The notes under the pieces were generated by a model. It saw only the letters and a list, made by a program, of their open reading frames with translations. It did no database searches and was not told where the DNA came from. From the NCBI GenBank assembly GCA_022701365.1, contig JAKUHH010000236.1:62001-126000 (forward strand): DNA of 64,000 bases, read 5' to 3'. A program made the position numbers and the translations under genes. Source of the DNA: Mycocentrospora acerina. Taxonomy: Eukaryota; Ascomycota; Dothideomycetes; Pleosporales. Below, one piece after another: positions 23,618-34,838 of this stretch (the first letter of the stretch is position 1; each line of letters begins with the position of its first letter).

Positions 23618-25602
23618 TTATTCCTTTACAGTCCATACCTTGATGCTCGCGTCACCTCCGGCTGAAATTACCTTGCCAGCCTTTTCCCATGCCACTCCGG
23701 TAACTCCATCCTTGTGCGCGTTGAGTGCCTTGATTCGCTTGCCTGGATCCTCAATGCTCCAGACCATGACACTTGTATCTAGACTGCCACTGGCAACATA
23801 CTTCCCGCTCTCTTCCCAGGCTAGGCAAGTAATACGCGCGACATGCGCGCTCCATCTGTCCGTGATGAGCTCCCACTTTACTGTCTCGAAGGCGTAGATT
23901 TTGCCGTTGCTTGTACCAAATGCGAGTTTGTCACCCAATGACGAGAATGCGACTGCGGAAATAGGGGAGGTGGCGCGGCGGAGTTCCGTTTCCGTATTTT
24001 TCAGCTCTGTGCCAGAAAGAGTGTAGATGTGGACGAGCTTATCGTCTCCGCCGACGGCAATAGTAGTTCCGTAAGCTGCGATAGCCGTAGGCGCATATTT
24101 GACAGGTAACGAATTCGTTAGTTCGCCGTTGGAGTAAACGGCTATCGACTCTGAGGACAAAACTATTACCACACCTGACGTCGCTGCAACGCCCTTAGGC
24201 TGGAACTTGAGCTCGTTTGCCTCGCCAGTAAAGATTTTGCTGGGGACAGAAATAGAACGTAGGGTATCATCCCAGCCCACGCTATAAAGTTCCGCTTCAC
24301 CTTTTGTGTCAGTGGTGGTAATGCCTGCCACGTAGTTGGAGTGTGCCGCGCCTTCGATCTTGTCTGCGAGTCCTGTAGCGACGTCCCACGCAAGAACTCG
24401 GCCCTCATAACTTCCTGTGGCAAAGGTTGATCCTGAGATACTGGCTGCTGTGATGTTCTTCTGATGGCCGCGCACGATACGCGTTGATTTTGGATTGCCG
24501 TCCACCAAGTAGTTGAGGTTTCCCTCTAAATCAACACTCACGATCAGGCCGTCGCTACGGCCCGTCGGCCAGACTACACCGACTTGCTGATCAGGGATGC
24601 TGACAACGCCTTCTTCGCCCATCCTCCACGTCTGAATGGCTTTTCCTGCCTCTGGGTCCCATATCCGGACGGTCTGATCTGCGCTGGCCGTGACAAATTT
24701 GCTCGAGTCTTTAGACCACGAGATGCCGAAGATGCTTCCCGTATGCACGCCGTCACCAATCTGGCCCTTGGCCTCGCCAGTCTTTCCATCGTACAGCCAT
24801 ATGCGCTTGTCAGCGCCTACGCTAGCAAAGACAGAGCCGTCTGGGGAGAAGGCGCTCCCGTATACGAAGCGGTTGTGTTGCCCTCTGAGGCTAGTGTTGA
24901 ACTTGAACGGCGCACCGTGGTAGAAGACCAAATTGGTGTCGTCGGAGCCAGTCACAGCGCGGAGAGGCCGTTGTTGGCGGATAGAGACACAGTTGATTTG
25001 CGACGAGTGGCCCGCGATCTCGCCCACGCTGTTGCCGCTGTCTGCTGTGATGCAGTGTCCGAAGCGCTCTTTGCCGTCGCCCACTGCGATGATGCGCTGC
25101 GAGTCGCCATCCCAGGCAATATCGTTGATTCGTCCAGCAATGATGTGGTAGTCACCTGCCCGCCTCGTCAGCTTCACTTTCCTCCCGCCCTCAAAGTCGT
25201 CGGACTCGACCCACCCTTCGTAGCCCCTTCTCCCACACAGTCCCACACCTTGACCGTTCCTGAAACATCGCCACTGGCAACGTAGAATCCAGAGGGCGAG
25301 AAGCGTGCGACGGTAGTCTGTGTCGTGTGCTGCGTGTACTGCTTGCTGACGGCGGGGTCATCAATGGAGCGGAGGAAGATGGATTTGCCCGACTGCAGGG
25401 ACTCCAGTTAGCTCGCACATGACTGGATTCGGTACCGAGTACATACGGCATATGCTATCCGCTCGCCTTTGGGGTCTGAGGATAGCGGAGTTGGCTGTCC
25501 TCGAGTCGTGGTAGGGGACGCGGCCCAGATAGCGTCTGTTTTGGTCAGCTCCTGCTGCTATCATGAACATGGCACAGACGTCGCACCTGAAATAAGAGAC
25601 AT
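23618..25602 (-). CDS. AIP1: Actin-interacting protein 1 (Aip1/WDR1), WD40 protein
   Basis: Four exons: 25602-25587 (16 nt), 25535-25447, 25392-25215 and 25155-23618, with introns of 51, 54 and 59 nt; 606 residues, the family's usual length. The N-terminus after splicing runs MSLISDAIWAASPTTTRGQP then GERIAYASGKSIFLRSID, a typical Aip1 start. Two seven-bladed WD40 propellers follow; clear repeats include SKDSSKFVTASADQTVRIWD, FATGSYEGRVLAWDV, ESGKYVASGSLDTSVMVWSI and the final AGKVISAGGDASIKVWTVKE. Known role: with cofilin, Aip1 caps and disassembles actin filaments in cortical patches. The first exon encodes only five residues plus one base, so gene finders starting at an internal codon would miss the true N-terminus. 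Confidence 0.95.
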
Positions 25603-26521
25603 TTTGGATGCGAATGTCTCTTTTGGTGAGGGTTGGAGGGGTATATCTGAAGCTGTGAAGCTGCTCTGTTGATATAGCGCATGAGCTGTCGGTGCCAGGT
25701 GGGTCCTGCATCGTCACTGGTTTCATGCCCGCTGTTGCGGAGAGGTGGGGCTCTTTTCAACTATGCTTCACCATCCATCTCTCTTCTCTATGCTAGTATG
25801 CTCACAGCTACTCGGTGACACTCTTGAAGACATTACCGCAAATCGTGGAAAACTTGCAGGTGCCTTTTTTTTGCTTAGACGTGTTGTCAATACCAAAAAG
25901 TCGTTCGGGCTTCGTCGTGCCACATTAAGAAGTCCCAAGGGTTTAGTATTGTGTGTTACACTAGGCAACTGCCACAAAGACGTTCGCCTCCAAACAACCC
26001 AACGGATATCATGCGCTAGCTCATTCGTATCGAATTTCGAAGGGGAGTACTTCTACTTTCCACTCTAGCTCGATTCAGACGGCTATACTGTTATCTTTAT
26101 ACTGCATCATTGTCACATTTCAAATTTTACCCTCACAGTCCCACTGTCGCTTCATTCATGTAATTATGAAACATAAAAACCTGTTGCCAGTCGTTTTTAC
26201 ATGCACAAAACAGGGTAAATCTTATCATTTCCTACAATCCGCCTATGGTGTCGAATCGCAAGAAGATTCTTAAGGTGCAGGTATTAGTGCTCAAGATAAC
26301 AATGTGCACACGGGCTCATGTGAGGCCTTTTTGCTAGGACACTTCCTAATCTGTAGACAATTCATAAATGCTTTTCCAATATTCAGTCCCTACATCATTG
26401 TCTGGGCGCCATGTTTGAATACATCCAAATTTCACCTCTATTCATACAACAACGATTACTTGTTTAACAATACTCTGAACCCTTTCCACTCCTGTCCTTC
26501 TGTTCCCCAGTCATCCAACTG
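25603..26521. other. Intergenic region, AIP1 to decayed gene
   Basis: About 920 bases, AT-rich in places; AIP1 promoter at the left end. No convincing gene. Confidence 0.5.
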
Positions 26522-27240
26522 ACAACCTCCTTCGAGCACCCCAACTTTGACATCAGCTCCTCAGACAAAGTTGGCTTCTACGGCTCCGTCGTCAATGTCT
26601 CCGGCCCCTAACCAACCCACCCTTTCAGTCGAATACGACGACAACGCCAACTTTGAAAGCGTGAAACTCTTCTCATACAAAACAACCAGCATCACATTCG
26701 GACCCTCCAATTTCGCCAATCTCGCACCTTGTGGCCGGGGGAGATAGCTTCAGGCGACTACGCCTTCCACAAACCCTACAACCGGGCTGAAACCGTCCCG
26801 TTATGCATGGATTCCTTTAGTACAGACATCACGCAAATCTATCAATGCAACAGGCTATCAGTAGCCAGTACCACCACATTCACATATGTGAACACATATA
26901 ACGCAGGCTAAGCGTAGAGCGTTGGCTTCAAAACAGAAAGTCTGGCATTCACTGCGAGCTCTGTGCCCATTCATGGATGGTGTAGCCATTTATCACTATT
27001 CCTTATCAGTGCTCTGGCCTCTGGGTTTCCATTCGAGACCGAGGACTATGCGACATATTGGGTTGCTATTACGGAGGGACAGAATAATTCAAACGCCTCA
27101 ACCACAAGGCCTTCTGTATCTACAGGGAATACGACGGCGTCAGGAGTGCCCTCCTCTGGGGCTGAGACTTCCGTGTCAGTGGATGTGAGAGCGCAGGTGG
27201 TTCCAATTCTTGGGCTGTTTATGGGTGTGTTCGTGTCGAA
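26522..27240 (+). pseudogene. Decayed gene for a secreted or surface-anchored protein
   Basis: Protein-like sequence is spread over two frames with interruptions. It reads TTSFEHPNFDISSSDKVGFY...VNVSGP then stop, continues after a one-base shift as NQPTLSVEYDDNANFESVKL...SNFANLAPC, shifts again near 26730 to GEIASGDYAFHKPYNRAETV...IYQCNRLSVAS, meets two stops (TAA and TAG, near 26909-26917) and goes on in the same frame to FETEDYATYWVAITEGQ, a Ser/Thr-rich stretch and a hydrophobic end (VVPILGLFMGVFV). The layout (soluble part, S/T-rich stalk, hydrophobic C-terminus) resembles a GPI- or membrane-anchored wall protein. No introns that repair the frame were found. Alternative: a real gene with sequencing errors. 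I do not recognise the family. Confidence 0.55.
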
Positions 27241-27860
27241 GATTTCAAGGAAAATCGGAAGACATTATAAATTCTGTTCGTTGTGTCAATGTACCTCAGA
27301 AATGAAATGACGAATTGTCGCGTGGAGTATAACAATCTACTAACCTCACAGCTAAAGATCAATTGGTTTTTGGCCGCGACATGAATACTAGTCAAAAACA
27401 CAATGTTGGGGTCACAATGTATAACTAGGTCGGATGTTTATCAGAGACGGGATTGGATAGTGTTAGTTTACAAATATACTGTATAAGTAGGTTCACACCA
27501 CTGCCATAGTCATGCACCTGCAATATAAATATAAGACCGACGTTGAGGCCGTAGAGCTCGTATGGAAACAACGGCCTTATTTCCGCTCCCCACCACACGA
27601 TGACGATGTCCACGTCGACACCCCACAAAGTAAAACTATAGCTTTACTCCAAGCAGCAATACGGGTGTCAATCGCAGAGATGATCGCCAGTACAAGACGC
27701 GAAGCCTTCTCGGCAAATGCTTGCAAAGGCTTGGTTTTCTGTTCCCTTCCTTTAGTCTTCTCCAGTATTCGTGTTTTGTACTCTGCGCATTCTATTGACA
27801 GTAGATCAAATGGCATTGCGATTATTCCCAAAATTGCAGGATCCTCCACAAGCTGGCTCA
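27241..27860. other. Intergenic region upstream of the MFS permease
   Basis: About 620 bases; nothing recognised apart from the presumed promoter of the permease gene. Confidence 0.5.
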
Positions 27861-29502
27861 ATGAGTCAGACCAATGCAGAAAAAACTGTGCCCTCTAGGA
27901 ATAAGAACAGCGATGTTGAAGCAGCACCAGCCCAGCATGCCACAGACATCGATCCTGAGATTGAGAAGCGCATGCGACGAAAACTTGATTGTCATCTCAT
28001 TCCGCTTCTCTCGGCGCTGTACCTCCTCGCTTTTATAGATCGTTCGAACATTGGGTGTGTATCAATTGATAGCTTTTCGTGTGTCCTGACGCTGACTTGG
28101 ACAGAAATGCGCGCATCGCAGGCATGGAAGAGGATCTGCACCTTAGCAGCTCGCAGTATGACTGGCTGCTCACCATCTTCTACATTTCATACATTTGTTT
28201 CGGGTTCGCAGCCATAATGTGGAAAGTCGTTCCTCCGCACATGTGGGCAGCATTTTGCGTCTTCAGCTGGGGCCTTGTCTCGACAGTACAGGCGGGCGTT
28301 CATTCATGGAGTGCGATGATGGCGCTGAGATTCTTCATGGGCATGACTGAGATTGCCTTTGGTCCTGGTGTTCCTTATTTACTATCATTCTTCTATCTGC
28401 GGCATGAACTTGGCTTGAGAGCGGGCATGTTTCTGTCTGCTGCTCCATTGGCCAATTGCTTTGCAGGCGCATTGGCGTATGGAATTACAAGTGGGAGTCC
28501 AGCATTGGCCAAGTGGAGAGTCTTATTCCTTGTCGAGGGGTTACCTACTGTGGCTATGTCCGTGGTAGCATTCCTTTTCCTACCTGATAGTCCTGATAAG
28601 GCGCGGTTTTTGACTGAGGAAGAAAAGATGGTTGCTAGGGCACGAGGTGTACAGCAAGCTGGCACAACGACACGAATAGGAGGTATCAACTGGAAGGAGA
28701 TGTTAGAAGGTCTGACAGATTACAAAGGCTGGATCCTCGGTGTGAGTAGACTCTTTGTGTGATGCTAGACAAAACTGACAATAACCAGTTGATGTATTTC
28801 TCCGGAAATGTGGCCTTCTCATCACTCCCTGTCTTCCTCCCAAAAATACTGCTCGAGATGGGCTTTTCAAGTGTAAATGCTCAGGGCTTGACTGCACCGC
28901 CATTCTTCCTGTCATTCCTGACGGTCATTGCAACCACCTACATCGCCGACCGCACTCAACAGCGTGGTATCGTCATCATGATACTTACCGCTACTGGTGG
29001 TGTGGGATATGTAATCCTGGCGACTACCAAAAACGTTGGTGCAAGATACTTTGGCGTGTTCCTGGCTGCTGCAGGCATCTTCCCAGCTATTGGTAATATT
29101 CTTCCTTGGGTCACCAACAATCAAGGCTCAGACACACGAAGAGGTGCTGGTGTTGTCCTCCTGAACTTGATCGGACAGTGTGGGCCGTTGCTTGGGACTC
29201 GCTTGTAAGTGATCTTGTTGAGTGCTATGGGATTTGAGTTAACATTGCTTTTCAGGTATCCATCAAGCGAAGGGCCCCATTATGTCAAGGGCCAGTCAGT
29301 GTGTGCAGCGTTTATGTTCTTGTTCTGCATCCTTGCGTTCGGTTTACGATCGCTGCTTGTGTGGGAAAACAAAAAACTCGATCGTAAGTATGGTACGGTG
29401 GGGCAACAGACATCGGCAATGCATGAAGCAGCCATTCGGGGTGAAGGGAAAGGGGCAGTTGCTGTTGAAAACTACGGGCCGCTGTTCAGATATGTACTGT
29501 AG
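27861..29502 (+). CDS. MFS permease, anion:cation symporter (Dal5/Tna1-like) family
   Basis: Four exons, 27861-28054, 28105-28741, 28789-29204 and 29256-29502, with introns of 47-51 nt; 497 residues. I chose ATG 27861 (MSQTNAEKTVP); an in-frame ATG at 27810 would add 17 residues. Features of the ACS family: an N-terminal EKRMRRKLDCHLIPLLSALY followed by LLAFIDRSNIGNARIAG in TM1 (the splice falls inside this motif), DLHLSSSQYDWLLTIFYISY in TM2, and WRVLFLVEGLPT before TM6. Family substrates include allantoate, nicotinate, pantothenate, biotin and other carboxylates; the actual substrate cannot be told. The C-terminal tail is hydrophilic and ends NYGPLFRYVL, as is common in this group. Plasma membrane location inferred. 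Confidence 0.92.
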
Positions 29503-30157
29503 TTGTAATTTCATGAGCAACGGTGTCATCCTCGGAATACATCAGAGCAGCTTCCGCCGACTTTTACGCGACGTGACTACTTTGCCAGTTCCAGGGCTCT
29601 GGAACAAAAGCAAAGGCTTTCGTACTGACTTCCTTTGGCTCAGGTATTGTTGGCCTCCCATATGCGGATGAAGATCACACGAGCGCAAATCGCTGCGTCA
29701 TGGCAGGACATCAAGCAATTGGACTGTGCACGATTAGCTTTCGCGCCATGTTCCCGGGCGTCGATCTAAAAAGGCAGGAAGGCACGCGGGCACTCAATTC
29801 TTTGTCGTGACCATGTTGGCGTGGAGTTGAGGAAGCAACGAGCTGGAAAACGGACGCACCACAATGTCTGGTGCAGATTCGCGAAGACTTTCCCATTGCT
29901 TTCCCACGATTGTGGAGAAATCCCCAACTGTGTAAAAATCCCCATCGTTCATGCACAGTTTTGCGGGAACCAGGCTAGGTTGCGCATGGGCCAGCATTTC
30001 GTCACTGATACTGAAACTTGAGCGATCTCACGCCTGCAAGTATTAGTCGCCAAAGTTTGTCTTCTTATCAACAATTCGCCGCGCTGTACGCGAGTTCTTT
30101 TTTGTTATTATAAAATATCGTCTCTCACACCGCTGCTCAATCGTGCGCAGCTTTATA
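29503..30157. other. Intergenic region, MFS permease to CorA-type transporter
   Basis: About 650 bases with no recognised gene; includes the promoter of the Mg2+ transporter gene. Confidence 0.5.
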
Positions 30158-32827
30158 ATGTCGCCTAGCCCAGTAAGGTCGGGCCATGCATCCACTGGCA
30201 GGAATAACAGTGGATCGTCTTATGCTGAAGCTGCAGCGCCCAACACGCCGGGATATTTTCCAAACCAAGACCAGGCTGGGGCTTCGACAACAAATGCAGC
30301 AAAGAAGAAGAAGCACCGCGGTGGCAAGAAGAGGCGCAACAGGCGACAGTCGTTTGCAGCAACGCCAGACTTGGGCACGGGTGACATGAGCGACGAGCGC
30401 CCATCCATGGGCGATTCCAGAGGCAGTGGCGGCTTCTACCGCCACCATGGCAATCTCAGCAGCACCAGTCTCGAGAGCGAGGCTTTGCTCGACCATCGCG
30501 AACATCCCACCATCAGGACGCGTCGGCCAAGCGTGCCCGTCGCGTCCGTCTTCCAACCCCGTGCAAGCCTGCCCTTTGTCAATTCGCCTGGGCGACTCAA
30601 CACGTCGAGTGCAGTGTACAGCCGGTCGAAGCTGGCCCATACGCCAGAGCTTAACTATGAGGAACCGTATGCGGACGATGCGGACGACAGGACCCCGTTG
30701 ATGGGCACCACCCAGCGAGAGAGCAGAGGCGGTACTAGTTATGGCGGCATGAGTGCTACTTCGAGCACGGGCAGACAACGGAGACATAGCAAGGCATCGG
30801 TGTCAAGTGACGACGGGCATCGACCTGAGCTCTTCACCCAGCGCCATCACTCGCAAACCAATCTTGACGACTACGATATCAACAATCCGCCATCCGTGCC
30901 TACCAGTCCAGCCTTTGAAGCTAACAAGGGTCTCGACGATGTCATGCTCACTGAGGACCTAGATCATTCTCCAGAGCCAAGCAGGCCATCCAACAAGAAC
31001 CGCGATGTTTTAATCGAGATTGACGAACCATCACCAACAAATATGGGCTCGCCCACTACACCCGGCGGTGGCTTCCGTCGCCGCATGACGGCCTCGGCTG
31101 TAGGCGACGTATGTTTCCCACACGAGAACATGTCCGAGCTCGGCGACGTGGACGAATTGAATGCTCCAACCACAGGGGAGCCAACAACTCGACGTCGAAG
31201 ACGGCAATGGCCAAACCTCGATATCATGGATGCTTGGTCACGTCAGGAGAAGGAGCAGCGGACGGTGGAGGGGATGCGCATGCGCAAAGTTAGTGAGCCT
31301 TTGATGGTCAATGGGCGGTTACGACCCAAGAGACAAGTCTGGCATCGCGAGATGAGCGACGCACCTTTCAGATTCACCTACTTTAACGAGAATTTCGAAA
31401 ACACGATCCATAGCCAGAACATCAGCGAGCTTGTTCAGCCTGGACAGACGTTCCGGAATCTTTTTGTTCCGGATGCTCCCATTCTCGAAGACAGCAGCGA
31501 TGATGATTCAGAGGATGAAGAGCTGACGCGTTTTGATACCAACGGCAATTCGAGAGTAACAACGCGATCAGCGTCCAAATTGGGCGACAAGTCGTCTTCT
31601 GGTGAGCAGACGCGCTCGACCACGCCGCGTCCAGGACAAGACAACTCGTCACAAGAAAAGCCATCACAACCAGAGTCGCCACAAGAAAAGCCGTGCCGAT
31701 ATGGACCTCGACCTGCATGGTGGCTCGATGTCTTGTCTCCGACTGAGAGCGAAATGACGGTGATTCAGAAGACATTTGGTCTTCATCCACTCACGACGGA
31801 AGACATTCTTATGCAGGAACAGCGTGAGAAGGTTGAACTTTTCAAGCACTACTACTTTATCAACTACCGAACATTTGAACAGGACGAGAATAGCGAGGAT
31901 TATTTGGAACCCGTGAACCTCTACGTTGTTGTGTTCCGCGAGGGTGTGATTAGTTTCCACTTTTCGATGACGCCACATCCAGCCAATGTACGCCGGCGAG
32001 TTCGACAGCTTTCAGACTACCTGGTCCTGTCGCCGGACTGGATCTCGTATGCGATTATTGACGACATCACCGACGCATATCAGCCCATGATTCAAGGGAT
32101 TGAAGATGAAGTTGATGAGATTGATGAGGCCATTTTGCGCCTCCACTCTCATGACGAGGACCAAGATTCTGACGACGAAAAGGCCGAGGATCATTCCAAA
32201 AAGGGGCGCGACATGTTGCGTCGGGTGGGTGAATGCCGTAAGAAGGTGATGAGTCTGTATCGTCTGCTGGGCAACAAGGCGGACGTCATCAAGGGATTTG
32301 CGAAGAGGTGCAACGAGCAGTGGGATATTGCACCGCGCAACGAAATCGGCATGTACCTTGGAGATATTCAGGATCATATTGTCACCATGACGGCCAACTT
32401 GAGCCATTACGAGAAGTAAGTTGTTCTCCATTTGAGGGAGGGTTGAGGTTTTGGGTTTTTGCTGACGATTGAACAGCCTGCTCTCGCGTGCTCATAGCAA
32501 TTACCTTGCTCAGATCAACATCCGCATGAACGAGCGGCAAGAGAAGACGTCTGATATTTTGGGAAAGCTTACGGTGCTTGGTACGATTGTGTTGCCTATG
32601 AATGTTGTGACTGGTATCTGGGGCATGAATTGGTATGTCAAGGCAATTTTTTTTCTCTCTCTCTCTCTCTTTCTGTTGACTCTAGACGGTGACTGACTCT
32701 TTTTGACAGCCTCGTCCCTGGGCAGGACATCCCCACGCTCACCTGGTTCTGGTGCATTACTGGAGGACTGATTGGATTTGGAGTCCTCTGCTACATGATT
32801 GCCAAGAGAGTGTACGGTATCGTATAG
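30158..32827 (+). CDS. MNR2: CorA-family Mg2+ transporter, Mnr2/Alr-like
   Basis: Exons 30158-32415, 32477-32632 and 32710-32827; introns 61 and 77 nt; 843 residues. The ATG giving MSPSPVRSGHAST is chosen. The first 480 or so residues are low-complexity and basic or Ser-rich, with KKKKHRGGKKRRNRR near residue 50. The CorA domain starts around residue 520 (RPAWWLDVLSPTESEMTVIQ) and includes LTTEDILMQEQREKVELFKH. The third-to-last segment encodes NIRMNERQEKTSDILGKLTV and TM1, ending in the universal GMN motif (residues about 802-804, followed by CLVPGQD), and TM2 is WFWCITGGLIGFGVLCYMI. Family role: Mg2+ channel, at the vacuole (Mnr2) or plasma membrane (Alr1/2). The long N-terminus and GMNCLVPGQ suggest Mnr2; the gene symbol is tentative. 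Confidence 0.9.
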
Positions 32828-34838
32828 GCTAGATAAAAAAAAAGAGGGACGTTGTTGAACGTGCTTGTTTTTTTTGGATTTTCTTGGCTAGGGCTCTGGT
32901 TTTCCCTTAGTTGGGGATCGAATTGGTCCCATTCTTCTTCTTCTTCGTACACATAGTGTTCCTCTCCCCGTGGCTTAACGGCGGAACGTAAACATGTCGC
33001 TTCGGCCATGTAATAATCAACAACCTTTTTTTTCTCCTCTCACATTTGATCAGCTTACGTGTTGTGTTGACTCGTTATGTTGACTCGTTGTGTTGACTCG
33101 TTGCGAGTCTGCCTTGGAGCCGGGGGGAGGGGGGGAAGGAACGCATGGCCCGGGCGACGACGAGTCTGGTATGACTTCCTAGATGATGCATGCATACGTG
33201 CATATCTGCACGTTTGCAGGCAAGTAAGTTTAGGTAAGTGTCCGGTGAGAAGGGCGTGGAACCATAAGCAAGAGAAGAGGCTGACAGGGGGGTTAGTCAG
33301 GTTGATTCACCGGACGGAGATTTAAATTGTAGGGCCGCAGTGTGGGTAGCGCAGACTAGGTAGGCGTATGCGATGCGATGCGATGCAACATGGTGCATAG
33401 CTTGGGTTGGGTTGGGGGGGGAGAGGGGTTTAGTAGCCTTTGAACAGTAGCAGTAGTAATAGATAATGTTCCCTGGCTGGATGGATGCATAGGTACCATG
33501 GCCAGAACCAACAGTGCACATGCACACCAATGTGTGTGTACCAAATATATATATACATACATACACAAGCAAACCATTCGTCCAGCCTACTACTACTCTA
33601 GCCCTCGCCAAACTCACTACTTGGTCAACCAATCCCGCTGCGACGGGGGGAGGGGCGCGGAACAATTTATTTATTTTCGCAGCACGCTTTTTACGTGGGT
33701 AGTATGGCATGGTGTCCCCCTGGTTGGGTTGGGCTCTTGCGCCAGGGGGGGGGGGGGACACTGGACTCGGGCGGATTTTGCTCACAATCATGGATGCATG
33801 GATGTGGATTGGGTCACGAGGAGGGGGGTGAATACGGTCGGTAGCAAGCAGGAGACGTATCCGGCTGAGGGATAGGTGCTGGGGTGGTTGTAGTTGCATG
33901 TCAGCAGGAGGCGCCATGGCGATGGGCGGTGCATGCAGGCCTGGTTGCTTTGTTCTCACTCTCTTTTTTTTGTGTTGTCTCGGTGTCTGGTTTGGGGCAG
34001 GGGGAGTTGGGGGGGGGAGAGGGCGTCCGGTGAAGTGTCACACAAGGAACGGGAAGGAAGCGTGTTCGCTGCGGTTCGCATGAGCGTGAGCATGAACATG
34101 AGCATAAGGCTGAGCAGGAGCAGGAGCAGGAGCATAAGGCCGAGTGCAGTTCCTGTAGGGCTAGACCGGGCTACTGCAGCGCGGTGAAGGAAGTCTATCG
34201 CTGCTGTTGCTGCTGCTGTTGTCGCCGTCTCTGTCGCCGTGTGGAACGGGGCAGGGCAGGCTCACGGGAACAGGCGCAGACAAGACATGGTGCAGTCACG
34301 GACAAATGGTCCGGCGTGTGCGCGGTGCTGGTGCGTAGTTTTGTTCCCGGTGACGTCAGGGGGCCTGCTCCTCAGACGTCGACATGCAAACTGGGCAGTC
34401 ACGGCGGGCGAGGGCGATGCGCCTGATCTGATGCCGCCGACTTGTTCTGCCGCCTTCTCTGCGCTTTCTACTGCCACTCGCCCACATACACATACACTCA
34501 CCCCGCGCCGAACCCTGACGTCGCTCTTCTTCTTCTTCTGCCGTCTCCCCATCTATTCTTTCTTCTGCCCGCTTCCCCTCTGCGACGACTCTGCGACGAC
34601 GCTGCTGCTGCCTGCCAATCTGCCCTTGGCCGTGTCGCTGTGAGGTCCCGCCCGCCGTTGCAGCCGCGACACGTCAACGACGCCGCTGCTGCCGCCTGCT
34701 ACTAGCACATACATACACACAACACATACGCACACATTCCCTGAGCGACGCTGTCGGCGACTCCCACGACCGCAGCCACCCCACCATCGTGACCGTCGGA
34801 GCCCCGCGCTGCCGCCCACCACCAACACCACCACCACC
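32828..34838. other. 2 kb intergenic region upstream of the DUF3824 gene
   Basis: No gene recognised. Contains a three-copy 15-base repeat of the type TGTTGACTCGTT(A/G)TG (about 33060-33105), G-runs near 33120 and 33755, AGC/GAGCAT runs (34085-34140), a CRE-like palindrome at 34351 and a CTT-rich stretch before the gene. Much of 34400-34838 looks like promoter and 5' leader. Confidence 0.5.
34351..34358. promoter_or_regulatory. CRE-like palindrome TGACGTCA
   Basis: A perfect 8-base CRE/ATF site about 480 bp upstream of the DUF3824 start codon. Such a site binds bZIP (Atf1/CreA-type ATF) proteins in fungi, but one match in 64 kb is close to chance, so relevance is uncertain. Confidence 0.3.
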
